NCBI RefSeq assembly: GCF_003202235.1 | Contig: NZ_MASU01000007.1 | Location: 124,001 to 188,000, forward strand | Length of the DNA: 64,000 bases | Reading direction: 5' to 3' | Source of the DNA: Prauserella flavalba | GTDB taxonomy: Bacteria; Actinomycetota; Actinomycetes; Mycobacteriales; Pseudonocardiaceae | In this document: piece after piece, positions 20,140 to 28,017 of the stretch | Layout of the letters: every line of letters begins with the position of its first letter | Position numbering within the stretch: the stretch's first letter is position 1 | Program-made: the position numbers and the translations under genes | Notes under the pieces: model-generated | Databases searched by the model: none | What the model was told of the DNA's origin: nothing | What the model saw: only the letters and a program-made list of their open reading frames with translations

Positions 20140-20153
20140 TGAAACACGTTCTA
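20140..20153. promoter_or_regulatory. KstR box of the chsE1 operon
   Basis: TGAAACACGTTCTA matches TnnAACnnGTTnnA exactly and stands 33 nt before the chsE1 start codon. It should place the whole chsE1-ltp2 operon under KstR. Confidence 0.87.
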
Positions 20154-20199
20154 GTCTTAACCACGGGAGCCGACCACGGCAACCCCCTCGCTCCCCGGT

Positions 20200-20256
20200 T
20201 GTCCCCCAAGGCCACCTTTGTTGCGCTCAGCGCAACAAAGGTGGCCTTGGGGGACA
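20200..20256. repeat. Long palindromic repeat E1 (28-bp perfect stem)
   Basis: The 57-nt palindrome pairs base for base from 20200/20256 in to 20227/20229 around a single central base. The arm reads CCCCCAAGGCCACCTTTG then TTGCGCT. It begins 6 nt beyond the stop of the WS/DGAT remnant and separates it from the chsE1 promoter. Its outer 21 bases (from the five C's on) recur exactly in copy E4 at 59892-59944. No T-run follows on either strand. Terminator or insulator function is inferred. Confidence 0.85.
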
Positions 20257-20262
20257 GTCAGA

Positions 20263-20535
20263 TCAGGGCCTGGCGGCGAGAAGTTCCTGCAGTGCTTCCG
20301 GCATCGCGTCGGCGAGGTGCCAGAGATCTGGAACGAGTTCTCGTGCGGCGAGCAGGCCGATGTCGACCTTGCCGGCCTCCGAGAGGACGGTGATGTTCAG
20401 TCCGGCGCCGTGGACGACCGGGCCCAGCGGGTACAGGCCGGTGACGTGCGCGCCGAGCAGATAGATCGGCATGGGCGGGCCCGGCACGTTCGAGATCACC
20501 AGGTTGTGCACCACCGGATGCTTCTCGGCCAGCCG
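20263..20535 (-). pseudogene. WS/DGAT acyltransferase, C-terminal remnant
   Basis: The last 90 or so codons of a wax ester synthase/diacylglycerol acyltransferase (DUF1298 part) are recognisable: HNLVISNVPGPPMPIYLLGA, then GLYPLGPVVHGAGLNITVLS, then the usual C-terminal helix. About 80% of the gene, including the HHxxxDG active site, is missing. The 5' side runs straight into a truncated ISL3 transposase reading in another frame, so this is a deletion junction left by an insertion element. The gene would have made triacylglycerol or wax esters. Confidence 0.8.
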
Positions 20536-21014
20536 CCGTCGAAGCGGTGCTCGTCGTCGATCAGGACGCGCTTGCCTTCGGCCAGGACGGCGTCGTTGGC
20601 GGTGTTCCACGCGACGCCGAGTCCCTCGGCGACCCTGGCGACGGTCAGGTGCTGGACGACGATGCCTTCCAACGCCCAGCGCAGCCCGCGGCGCGACAGC
20701 TTGGCCCGCGGTTCGGCCGCCAAGGCCGTGTCCTGCCGCCACACATGCCCACAGCCGGTGCACCGGTAGCGGCGCACGAGCACCTCCAACATCGTCGGAC
20801 GCCAGCCCAGCGGCTCGTGTGCCAACTGGCGGGTCACGGTGTCGCGTGGGCTTCCCTCGCAGCCGCAGCGTCGGCACCACTGATCGGGCTCGACGACCCT
20901 GCGCGTGAGGACGGCTCGGTCGGGTTCGAGGCGCTGGCCCGTGACGACGAGGCCGAGCTCGTCCAGTCGGCAGAACTTGGTCAGGTCAGGGCGTGCAAAA
21001 GTAGCGTCAGGCAA
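20536..21014 (-). mobile_element. ISL3-family transposase, truncated
   Basis: About 160 residues of the N-terminal part of an ISL3 transposase. The zinc-ribbon reads WCRRCGCEG and RYRCTGCGHVWRQD (CxxC pairs), followed by the helix-turn-helix region (GVAWNTANDAVLAEGKRVL). The reading is lost just after DEHRFDG, where the DDE catalytic domain should follow, and the sequence continues as the WS/DGAT remnant. The start is uncertain: an ATG at 21089 lies inside the neighbouring methyltransferase gene, and TTG 21014 fits the family N-terminus better. Terminal inverted repeats were not found. Confidence 0.8.
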
Positions 21015-21063
21015 GTCGAGGTCTTCTGGATGGGCAGTTCGAGATCCTCGGGAATCTGGGCTT

Positions 21064-21915
21064 CTACTCGGGACTGATGTGATCCCCACCGGCTGTGGCG
21101 ATCACGAGGTCTTCTCCTCCGACCGGGCTGAGGCCGTCGTGGCGGTGGGCGAAGTAGCGCTCGTGCAGCTCGGTCGAGGTCACGACTTCGACGTCGGCGA
21201 ACCCCGCCTGGCGGGCAAGACCGGCGGCCTGGTCAGGTGTCAACAGGCTCAGCCAGGGATGCCCGGATGCGGCGGCGCCCTTCGCGGCGCCTTCGAGGAT
21301 GGGGCGGACCTCGGGCGGTGCCATCTCGATCGGTCGTGAGTAGCTGAACACCATGATCGAACCCGCTGCCAGCGAAGCAGACTGGCGTAGCGTCGTCGAG
21401 ATCGCCTCCGGTGTGAGGTACATGGTCACACCGAGCATCGAGACAACCGTTGGCACTGCGGGATCCAGCCCGGCCTCGACCGCTTTGTCGAGCCACGATT
21501 CACCGGCTTCAAAATCGACAGGCACCAGGTGCAGCCGCGTCGAGTCGAGGAGCCCGAGCTGCACGAGCCGCGCCCTCTTCCATGCCTGGGTCGCGGACGC
21601 GTCGATCTCGAAGACACGCACAGGGCCCTTGTGTCGCTGAGCGAAAGTGTCGAGGCCGGCGCCAAGGATGACGTACTGGCCCGCACCAGAGGCGATCACG
21701 GTGTCCTCGACAGCCCTGGCCCGGGCGACGATCGAAGCGCGGTTGGCGCGCGTCCGTGCAGGGTCCATGTCAGGACGTGCCCGCCACGTTTCATCCACCC
21801 CGGCGATCTCGACCCCGATCGCGTCGTCGAGAACGTGCGGTGGATCGTCCACCAGCGTGTGCAGCCCTCGCCACAGCGCCGTACGTACTGCGGTGGAGTC
21901 GGGTTCCTCGGACAC
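21064..21915 (-). CDS. SAM-dependent methyltransferase, LCM/PPM1-like
   Basis: A 283-residue class I methyltransferase of the leucine carboxyl methyltransferase-like group. TAVRTALWRGLH at the N-terminus and the SAM site in QYVILGAGLDTFAQR, followed by FEIDAS (acidic residue binding SAM ribose), are typical. A second motif reads VSMLGVTMYL. The substrate is unknown; relatives methylate small carboxyl or hydroxyl groups. It is the third gene of an RHH-VOC-methyltransferase operon, starting 4 nt after the VOC stop. Its 3' end borders the broken ISL3 element, so the operon may have arrived with it. Confidence 0.85.
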   Translation of the reverse strand: MSEEPDSTAVRTALWRGLHTLVDDPPHVLDDAIGVEIAGVDETWRARPDMDPARTRANRASIVARARAVEDTVIASGAGQYVILGAGLDTFAQRHKGPVRVFEIDASATQAWKRARLVQLGLLDSTRLHLVPVDFEAGESWLDKAVEAGLDPAVPTVVSMLGVTMYLTPEAISTTLRQSASLAAGSIMVFSYSRPIEMAPPEVRPILEGAAKGAAASGHPWLSLLTPDQAAGLARQAGFADVEVVTSTELHERYFAHRHDGLSPVGGEDLVIATAGGDHISPE

Positions 21916-21919
21916 GCCC

Positions 21920-22285
21920 TCAGGCCTGTTCCGATGTGTGGCCGCTCAGCGGCGCCTGGAGGCCCCACACGCGCCCGTCGGGATCGCGCAGGGTGGTCAT
22001 CATGGTTCCGAAGTGCGTCGGCTCGAACGGGCCTTCGAGGCCAAGGTCCTTCAGTTGCTGCTCGGCTGCTTCGGCGTCGGCGATCCTCAGCACTAGTTGC
22101 ATGCCCGGAGTGCGGTCCTCGGGAATCTCGGCGATGAACACCGGCGGCCCGACCTTGCTGCGCAGTTGGCCGGACTGATGATCGGTCTCGAACTCGATCT
22201 CGTACCCCAATGCCTGGAAGAACCGGGCCGCCTTGCCCCAGTTGTGCGTCTCCAGGAACAGAGCCCCAATGCCCTCGCTCACCAT
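21920..22285 (-). CDS. VOC (glyoxalase/bleomycin-resistance fold) protein
   Basis: A 121-residue single-domain vicinal-oxygen-chelate protein: ALFLETHNWGKAARFFQALG at the N-terminus, and MTTLRDPDGRVWGLQAPL at the C-terminus with the typical DPDGR turn. The metal ligands are not all conserved (no clear N-terminal His), so it may be a binding or resistance protein rather than an enzyme. It begins 1 nt before the stop of the RHH gene and is followed 4 nt later by the methyltransferase. Function unknown. Confidence 0.82.
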   Translation of the reverse strand: MVSEGIGALFLETHNWGKAARFFQALGYEIEFETDHQSGQLRSKVGPPVFIAEIPEDRTPGMQLVLRIADAEAAEQQLKDLGLEGPFEPTHFGTMMTTLRDPDGRVWGLQAPLSGHTSEQA

Positions 22286-22286
22286 G

Positions 22287-22469
22287 TCAGTTCTTCTTCC
22301 TCTCGCTGGTTCCGGGTTGTGAGCCGTCTGCTTGGTCCAGATAGGTCGCCAATGCCTCAGTCACGATCGAGCTCAGCGATCGCTCCGATTCGACTGCGTG
22401 GTGCTTGACGCGCTTGATCAGCTCCACCGGCAGGTACACGTTGAACTGCTTGACCTCATCGGTGCTCAC
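22287..22469 (-). CDS. Ribbon-helix-helix DNA-binding protein
   Basis: A 60-residue Arc/CopG-like repressor. The beta strand KQFNVYLP is followed by helix A (VELIKRVKHHAVESE) and helix B (SLSSIVTEALATYLDQA), with a basic tail. The GTG start at 22469 has no Shine-Dalgarno but lies about 6 nt after a TAGCAT hexamer, consistent with a leaderless mRNA. The first-gene position and the repeated CTAG array just upstream suggest it represses its own operon (VOC and methyltransferase). No toxin partner is adjacent, so it is not obviously a toxin-antitoxin antitoxin. Confidence 0.8.
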   Translation of the reverse strand: MSTDEVKQFNVYLPVELIKRVKHHAVESERSLSSIVTEALATYLDQADGSQPGTSERKKN

Positions 22470-22478
22470 GTCGCGATG

Positions 22479-22498
22479 CTAGCATACTAGGAATCTAG
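22479..22498. promoter_or_regulatory. Triple CTAG operator candidate for the RHH gene
   Basis: CTAG occurs at 22479, 22487 and 22495, i.e. three copies at exact 8-bp spacing. CTAG is generally rare in high-GC actinobacterial DNA. RHH repressors such as MetJ bind tandem 8-bp boxes, and this array overlaps the probable -10 region of the RHH gene, so autorepression is the likely role (inferred). Confidence 0.55.
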
Positions 22499-22515
22499 GT
22501 CAGGAGAGACGGCCG

Positions 22516-22689
22516 GCGCCGATCCGCGAGCGCCGCGACCGGGAACTCCCGGCAGCCGAAGCTCTGCGTCACCTGATGCTGGCGTTGGCGGGCGGGCGTC
22601 GACAGGCGGCCACGCCGCTTCCAGAAGCACTGGCGATCCGGGCCGATTCATCCGAGTTGTTCAGCTGGAAGGGGTCGCCGCAGTTCTAA
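22516..22689 (+). pseudogene. Unassigned gene remnant
   Basis: An open frame of 57 sense codons ends at TAA 22687-22689 with coherent protein-like composition (REL-PAAEALRHLMLALAGG, then ADSSELFSWKGSPQF at the end). There is no start codon or ribosome-binding site at its left edge, and it lies in a 349-nt gap beside the mobile-element scar. I read it as the C-terminal leftover of a gene lost by deletion. No family was recognised, and it could also be chance coding-like sequence. The remainder of the gap (22690-22818) shows only the promoter region of the next gene. Confidence 0.35.
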
Positions 22690-22818
22690 GCAATCGAAAG
22701 CAGCCGGCGGACCAGCGCTACACCCTGAACTGTGATGAGCCGAGAAAGCTTGCGTCGAGCCCGCTCAATCGCTCCACTCGCCTAGCGTAAGCGAACGAGA
22801 TCGGTACGCTCGTGGATC

Positions 22819-24084
22819 ATGCACCCCTCGTTCCGGACCCGCCGGGCGGTGCAGCTCGGCTTCACGGCCAACGCCGTACGCCCCCTGCCCGGCAGCCGTG
22901 CCGCCGTCCCGGCCTTCTTCGCGGGCTGGCTCACCGCGGAGCTCGCACCGCACCTGCTCGCGCTCACCGCCGCGGACACCGCGGCCCACATCGCCAAGCG
23001 CGGGTTGCGCCGGGCCGACCGGCCCGGGCTCGCGATGGCCGGCCTGTCCGCCGCGGGCCTCACCTCGCTCATCGTGTCGGCGCAGCGCGCGAAGGGCGCG
23101 GTGGAGGACGCCCTCGTCGAGGCGCTCGGCCCCGCTTACCAGCAGGAGCTGGACAGGCCGCCGAGCGCGAAGGACCTCGCCACGCCGTGGGGCCAGCTCG
23201 TGCTGCCGTTCCGCATGCGCAACAAGGAGGTCCGGCGCGACCGCGACATCGCCTACGCGCCGGGCGGGCGGCGGTTCCTGCTCGACGTGTACCGCCCGCG
23301 CGAGCCCGTGGCGGGCAGGCCGGTGCTGCTGCAGGTGCACGGCGGGGCGTGGACGGTCGGCAACAAGGACAAGCAGGGCATCCCGCTCATGCTGCACATG
23401 GCCCAGCGCGGCTGGGTGTGCGTGGCGATCAACTACCCGCTCTCCCCCTCGGCGCACTGGCCCGACCACATCGTCGCCGCCAAGCGGGCACTGGCGTGGA
23501 TCCGGCAGCACATCACGGAGTACGGGGGCGACCCGGACTACGTGGTGACCACCGGAGGCTCGGCGGGCGGGCACCTCGCCGCACTGCTCGCGCTCACGCC
23601 CAACGACCCCCGCCTGCAGCCCGGCTTCACCGACATCGACACGAGCGTGCAGGCGTGCGTGCCCCACTACGGCGTCTACGACTTCGCCGCGACGAGCGGG
23701 TCACGGGCGAGCACCTCCCGGCGGTACCTGCTAGCGCGTTTCGTCGTCGGCAAGGACCCCGACGAGTTCCTCGACGAGTACGTGGCCGCCTCCCCGCTGG
23801 ACCGCATCACCGACAAGGCGCCGCCGTTCTTCGTCATCCACGGCGAGCACGACACGCTCGTGCCGGTGCGCGAGGCCCGCGAGTTCGTGCGCAGGCTGCG
23901 CGAGGTCTCCCCGAACACGGTGGCGTACGCGGAGATCCCCGGCGCGCAGCACGCGTTCGACCTGTTCCCGTCCATCCGCAGCGCCCACGTCGTCCGCGGC
24001 GTCGAACGCTTCCTGGAGTGGACCTACCTGCGTTACCTCGCTAACTCCGGGGCAGACCCAGCAGCCGCTCGGCCACCACGCTGA
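22819..24084 (+). CDS. HSL-type esterase/lipase (LipC-like)
   Basis: A 421-residue alpha/beta hydrolase. Residues 1-140 hold a hydrophobic N-terminal region with probable membrane-associated helices. The catalytic domain has the oxyanion motif LLQVHGGAW (about 165), the nucleophile GGSAGGHLAAL (about 255), an Asp in GEHDTLVP and a His in AQHAFD. This matches actinobacterial carboxylesterases/lipases such as mycobacterial LipC. Its 3' end overlaps the convergent fadE34 gene by 44 nt. Acting on acylglycerols or sterol esters is plausible but not shown. Confidence 0.88.
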   Translation: MHPSFRTRRAVQLGFTANAVRPLPGSRAAVPAFFAGWLTAELAPHLLALTAADTAAHIAKRGLRRADRPGLAMAGLSAAGLTSLIVSAQRAKGAVEDALVEALGPAYQQELDRPPSAKDLATPWGQLVLPFRMRNKEVRRDRDIAYAPGGRRFLLDVYRPREPVAGRPVLLQVHGGAWTVGNKDKQGIPLMLHMAQRGWVCVAINYPLSPSAHWPDHIVAAKRALAWIRQHITEYGGDPDYVVTTGGSAGGHLAALLALTPNDPRLQPGFTDIDTSVQACVPHYGVYDFAATSGSRASTSRRYLLARFVVGKDPDEFLDEYVAASPLDRITDKAPPFFVIHGEHDTLVPVREAREFVRRLREVSPNTVAYAEIPGAQHAFDLFPSIRSAHVVRGVERFLEWTYLRYLANSGADPAAARPPR

Positions 24085-26152
24085 GCAGTACCTGCGTGGT
24101 GCCGCCCGCGATGCTCAGGCACCGGGTGAGCAGGAACTCGTGCTGCGCGGCCGAGGTCGACTCGTCGACCACGGCGCCGTGCTCGCCCAGCGCGTCGAGC
24201 GCAGCCTCGGCGACCTCCTGCCGGTGCCGCGCGCCCAGCAGCTTGCTCACGCTCGACTCCGCGCCCGGTTCCCCGCCGTCGAGCCGCCGCAGCGTGTCGC
24301 GCAGCCCGAGCACCGACACCGCGCAGCCCCGCACCACGAGCGCACCGAGCCGCTCGGAGTCGAGGGCGGGGCGCGCGGCGAGCAGCTCCTCCACGGCCTC
24401 ACCGACCGAGGACCCGCCGCCGAGGGCCACCCGCTCGTTGGCGAGCGTGGTCCTCGCGAGCCGCCAGCCGTCGTTCACCTCGCCCACCACGTCGGCGTCG
24501 GGCACGAACACGTCGTCGAGGAACACCTCGTTGAACCGCGTCTCGCCGGTGATCTCGCGCAGCGGCCTGATCTCGATGCCCTCGGCCCGCATGTCCACGA
24601 GGAAGTACGTGATGCCGCGGTGCTTCGGCGCGTCCGGATCGGTGCGCGCGAGGCAGATCGCCCAGTCGGCCTCGTGCGCGAGCGACGTCCACACCTTCTG
24701 CCCGCTGAGCCGCCAGCCGCCCTCGGCGCGCACGGCCCTGGTGCGCAGCGACGCGAGGTCGGATCCGGCGCCGGGCTCGCTGAACAGCTGGCACCATGTG
24801 AGCTCGCCGCGCAGGGTCGGCCCGGCGAACCGCTCCCGCTGCTCGCCGGTGCCGTGCCGCAGGATCGTGGGGACGGCCCACGCGCCGATCACCAGGTCGG
24901 GCCTGCGCACGCCCGCGCGGCGCAGCTCGGCGTCGATGAGCAGTTGCTGCGCCGGGGTCGCGTCGAGCCCGTGCGGGCGGGGCCAGTGCGGCACGAGGTA
25001 CCCGGTCTCGGCAAGCCGCTCCCGTTGCCGGTGCGCGTCGAGCCCGGCCAGCTCGCCGGCGAGCCGCCGGGCCTCCACGGCGACGGGGTCGCCCTCGTGG
25101 CCTGCGAGGTCGACGTCCAGCGCCCGGCGGGTCCCGTGGAGGGCGAGCTCCGCGGCCCGGCGACGCCAGCGTGCCGTGCCGCCGAGCTGCTGACGCAGCG
25201 CGAGCGCGCGGCGCAGGTAGCGGTGCGCCTCGTGCTCCCACGTGAAGCCGATGCCGCCGAGCACCTGGATGCAGTCCTTCGCGTTGTCCACCGCGGCGTC
25301 GAGCGCGCCCGCCGCCGCGACGGTCGCGGCGAACGCGAGCTGAGCGGGGTCCGTGCTGTTCTCGTCCGCCGCCCTGGCGGCGTCCCACGCCAGCGCCGAG
25401 GCCAGTTCGGAGCGGCACAGCATCTCCGCGCACAGGTGCTTGACGGCCTGGAACGACCCGATCGGGCGACCGAACTGTTCGCGCACCCGCGCGTACTCGC
25501 CGGCCGTGCGCAGGCACCAGGCGGCGACGCCCGCGGCCTCGGCGGCGGCGAGCGTGGCGGCCAGCTCGGCCACCGGCGCGCCGGGCAGCACCGACTCCGG
25601 CGGCACCTCCACGGCGTCCAGGGCGGCGTACGCGAGGGGCCGCGACGCGTCGAACGCGGTCGCGGGCGTGACACTGACCCGGGCGGCGTCGACGGCGAAC
25701 CACACGGGCTCTCCGTCGACGCCCGCGGCCAGCAGCAGGTGCCCGGCGTCTCCGGCGTCAGGGATCGCCGGCGTACGGCCCGACACCACGAGCCCGCCGC
25801 CGGGCGCCCTGCGCCCGGACAGCTCGCCCGCTCCGAGGGCCACCGCGGCGCGTACGGTGCCCTCGGCCAGCGCGGGGACGAGCTCTTTCGCCACCGGCGA
25901 GTCCGGGAACCGGGCCAGCACGAGCCCCGCGAGGAGGCTGCCGAACAGCGGCCCCTCCGCGAGTGCGGCGGCGGCCTCCTCGACACCCGCCGCGAGGTCG
26001 GCCACGCCCGCTCCGGCACCCCTGAGCGCCTCCGGCACGGCGATCGCGGGCAGCCCGATCGCGGTGAGACCATCGGGGTCGCGCCCGCCTGCCGCCCAGG
26101 CGCGGATCGACGTGGCCAGTGCACGCTGCTCATCGGTGATCGCGATCGACAC
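24041..26152 (-). CDS. fadE34: Fused double acyl-CoA dehydrogenase FadE34 (ChsE3)
   Basis: A 703-residue protein with two acyl-CoA dehydrogenase units in tandem. The N-terminal half (about 1-340) ends with IQVLGGIGFTWEHEAHRYLR. The C-terminal half (about 380-703) has FSEPGAGSDLASLRTRAV and IAGGTTQVLLSVVAERLLGL. Such fusions mimic the ChsE1-ChsE2 heterodimer in one chain; FadE34 acts on 3-oxo-cholenoyl-type (C5 side chain) CoA esters. Length (711 in M. tuberculosis) and divergent placement from kstR are conserved. A GTG start at 26152 is used, with an exact KstR box 11 nt upstream. Confidence 0.93.
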   Translation of the reverse strand: MSIAITDEQRALATSIRAWAAGGRDPDGLTAIGLPAIAVPEALRGAGAGVADLAAGVEEAAAALAEGPLFGSLLAGLVLARFPDSPVAKELVPALAEGTVRAAVALGAGELSGRRAPGGGLVVSGRTPAIPDAGDAGHLLLAAGVDGEPVWFAVDAARVSVTPATAFDASRPLAYAALDAVEVPPESVLPGAPVAELAATLAAAEAAGVAAWCLRTAGEYARVREQFGRPIGSFQAVKHLCAEMLCRSELASALAWDAARAADENSTDPAQLAFAATVAAAGALDAAVDNAKDCIQVLGGIGFTWEHEAHRYLRRALALRQQLGGTARWRRRAAELALHGTRRALDVDLAGHEGDPVAVEARRLAGELAGLDAHRQRERLAETGYLVPHWPRPHGLDATPAQQLLIDAELRRAGVRRPDLVIGAWAVPTILRHGTGEQRERFAGPTLRGELTWCQLFSEPGAGSDLASLRTRAVRAEGGWRLSGQKVWTSLAHEADWAICLARTDPDAPKHRGITYFLVDMRAEGIEIRPLREITGETRFNEVFLDDVFVPDADVVGEVNDGWRLARTTLANERVALGGGSSVGEAVEELLAARPALDSERLGALVVRGCAVSVLGLRDTLRRLDGGEPGAESSVSKLLGARHRQEVAEAALDALGEHGAVVDESTSAAQHEFLLTRCLSIAGGTTQVLLSVVAERLLGLPRS

Positions 26153-26163
26153 GCGGGCAATTA

Positions 26164-26177
26164 TAGAACGTGTTTCA
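26164..26177. promoter_or_regulatory. KstR box of fadE34
   Basis: TAGAACGTGTTTCA matches TnnAACnnGTTnnA exactly and lies 11 nt before the fadE34 start, in the fadE34/kstR divergent region. Confidence 0.87.
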
Positions 26178-26241
26178 GTTTTTGGGCGATCGACCTCATA
26201 CCCGATCCGCGCCCGGCATTAGGTAGGCTGAGCACGCAAAG

Positions 26242-26255
26242 TGGAACAAGTTCTG
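26242..26255. promoter_or_regulatory. KstR box of kstR (autoregulation)
   Basis: TGGAACAAGTTCTG fits TnnAACnnGTTnnA except the final base. It lies 18 nt before the kstR ATG, indicating negative autoregulation, as known for KstR. Confidence 0.8.
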
Positions 26256-26273
26256 CACACGGGGAGAATGCGG

Positions 26274-26906
26274 ATGGCAAGCAAGCCCAAGGCACCGGCC
26301 CAGCCGAAGGGCCGGAGCGCACTCAGCCCGATCGGCGGCGAGGAGCTGGGCTCGGCCGCGCAGCGCGACCGCCGCAAGCGCATTCTCGACGCGACGCTCG
26401 CGCTGGCCGCCAAAGGCGGGTACGACGCCGTTCAGATGCGGACGGTCGCCGAACGCGCCGATGTCGCACTCGGCACCCTGTACCGCTACTTCCCGTCCAA
26501 GATCCACCTGCTCGTGTCGGGGTTGGCGCGAGAGTTCGAGCGCGCGCAGGACAAGCTCGACCGCGGTTCCATTCCCGGCGACACGCCCACCGAGCGGCTG
26601 CTGTTCGTGCTCGGCCGCAACACGCGGATGATGCAGCGCGACCCGCACCTCACCGAGGCGATGGTCCGTGCGTTCATGTTCGCCGACACCACCGCGGCCG
26701 CCGAGGTCGAGCTGGTCGGCAGGCACATGGAGAACATGTTCGCCAAGGCGATGGGCATCGAGGACCCCACCGACCGCGACCGGGACGTCTTCCACGTCAT
26801 CGCCGACGTCTGGATGGCGAATCTGGTGGCGTGGGTGACGCGCAGGGCCTCCGCCGCCGACGTCGCCAACCGGCTGGAGCTCTCGGTTCACCTGCTCCTG
26901 GACTGA
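26274..26906 (+). CDS. kstR: TetR-family sterol catabolism repressor KstR
   Basis: A 210-residue TetR regulator. The DNA-binding domain (about residues 25-75) contains AQRDRRKRILDATLALAAKG and VALGTLYRYFPSKIHLL. The C-terminal region (MQRDPHLTEAMVRAFMFAD, DVWMANLVAWVTRRAS) is closely like mycobacterial KstR, whose ligands are 3-oxo steroid CoA thioesters. ATG 26274 is chosen because GGGGAG lies 7 nt before it; ATG 26268 is too close, and GTG 26241 would put the operator inside the gene. It is divergent from fadE34, as in mycobacteria, and six matching boxes occur in this window. Confidence 0.95.
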   Translation: MASKPKAPAQPKGRSALSPIGGEELGSAAQRDRRKRILDATLALAAKGGYDAVQMRTVAERADVALGTLYRYFPSKIHLLVSGLAREFERAQDKLDRGSIPGDTPTERLLFVLGRNTRMMQRDPHLTEAMVRAFMFADTTAAAEVELVGRHMENMFAKAMGIEDPTDRDRDVFHVIADVWMANLVAWVTRRASAADVANRLELSVHLLLD

Positions 26907-26913
26907 CCCGCCA

Positions 26914-26970
26914 CTGCAGTGAAGGCCACCTTGCCTGCGTTGAACGCAGGCAAGGTGGCCTTCACTGCAG
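26914..26970. repeat. Long palindromic repeat E2 (28-bp perfect stem)
   Basis: A 57-nt perfect palindrome with one central base: CTGCAGTGAAGGCCACCTT then GCCTGCGTT, mirrored. It lies between the converging stops of kstR (8 nt away) and the F420 oxidoreductase gene (12 nt away), so it serves as hairpin for both transcripts. The inner part of the arm differs from E3, E1 and E4, yet the pairing is complete. Confidence 0.85.
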
Positions 26971-26982
26971 CTGGGCCGAGGG

Positions 26983-27972
26983 TTACGCGGTGAGCTTCGG
27001 CAGCACCTCGCGGCCGAAGGTCTCGATCCACTCCTCCTGGTTGCGGCCCACGTTGTGGATGTAGATCCGGTTGAACCCGGCGTCGATGAACTTCTGCAGC
27101 GACGCACGGTGCACGTCGGGGTCCGAGGACACCACCATGCGGCCCTCGAAGTCCTCCGGGCGCACGAGCTTGGCCATCTGCTCGAAGTCGAACGGCGAGC
27201 GGATGTCGGCCTTCGGGAACTTCATGCCGCCGTTGGGCCACTGCTCCATCGCGTTCTTCCACGCCTCGTCGTCGGTCGCCGCCCACGACAGGTGCACCTG
27301 GAGCAGTTTCGGCATGCTGTCCGGGTCCTTGCCCGCCTTCTTGGCGCCCTTGCCGAAGTTGTCGAGGATGCCCGCGAGCTTCTCCAGCGACGCCCCCGGC
27401 GTGATCAGCCCGTCGGCGAGCTCGCCGGTCTTGCGCGAGGTGTACGGGCCCGCCGAGGCGATGTAGATCGGCGGCGGGGCCTCCGGCAGCGTCCACAGCC
27501 GCGTGGTGTGCAGCTTGAAGAACTCGCCGCTGTGCTTGACGTCCTTGCCGGTGAACAGCTTGCGGATGATCTCCAGCGCCTCGAACATCCGGCGCACCCG
27601 CTCCGGAGCCTCCGGCCAGTAGCCACCGATGACGTGCTCGTTGAGCGCCTCACCGGAGCCGATGCCGAGCCACGTGCGGCCCGGGTACGTCGCCTCCAGC
27701 GTCGCGGCCGCCTGCGCCACCATCGACGGGTGCAGCCGGAACGACGGGCAGGTCACCCCCGGCCCGAGGTCTCCCGTGGTGTTCTCGGCGAGGGAGGCCA
27801 GCACGCTCCACACGAACGAGGCCTCTCCCTGCGCCGGCACCCACGGCTGGAAGTGGTCGGCCGCCATCTGCCCGGAGAACCCGTGCTGCTCGGCCAATGC
27901 CGCCAGCTTGATGGACTCCCTCGGCGAGAACTGCTCCAGCGCCGCCGCGATGCCGATCTGAACGTCACTCAC
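26983..27972 (-). CDS. F420-dependent LLM-class oxidoreductase (FGD-like)
   Basis: A 329-residue luciferase-like TIM-barrel protein of the F420-dependent glucose-6-phosphate dehydrogenase-like family. Seen: SGQMAADHFQPWVPAQGEA near residue 33 (the His/Trp region at the F420 face), TWLGIGSGEALNEHVIGG (about 110) and PIYIASAGPYTSRKTGELAD. F420 hydride transfer is expected; the true substrate is unknown and it need not be G6P. GTG start at 27972. It converges on kstR across palindrome E2. A second LLM gene lies 45 nt upstream on the same strand, so the two may be one operon. Confidence 0.86.
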   Translation of the reverse strand: MSDVQIGIAAALEQFSPRESIKLAALAEQHGFSGQMAADHFQPWVPAQGEASFVWSVLASLAENTTGDLGPGVTCPSFRLHPSMVAQAAATLEATYPGRTWLGIGSGEALNEHVIGGYWPEAPERVRRMFEALEIIRKLFTGKDVKHSGEFFKLHTTRLWTLPEAPPPIYIASAGPYTSRKTGELADGLITPGASLEKLAGILDNFGKGAKKAGKDPDSMPKLLQVHLSWAATDDEAWKNAMEQWPNGGMKFPKADIRSPFDFEQMAKLVRPEDFEGRMVVSSDPDVHRASLQKFIDAGFNRIYIHNVGRNQEEWIETFGREVLPKLTA

Positions 27973-28017
27973 GCCTGATCCAACCCTTCTGCGTGCCCCT
28001 GTGCCTCTCCGGTCAAC

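Noticed and set aside
20496-21089. Reading the ISL3-derived frame as an intact 197-aa protein
   Set aside because: The last 12 residues come from out-of-frame WS/DGAT sequence; the transposase lacks its whole catalytic domain.
24140-27064. A 974-codon plus-strand frame opposite fadE34 and running through kstR in another frame
   Set aside because: No domain is recognisable, it overlaps two well-supported genes, and it reads through their promoter region.
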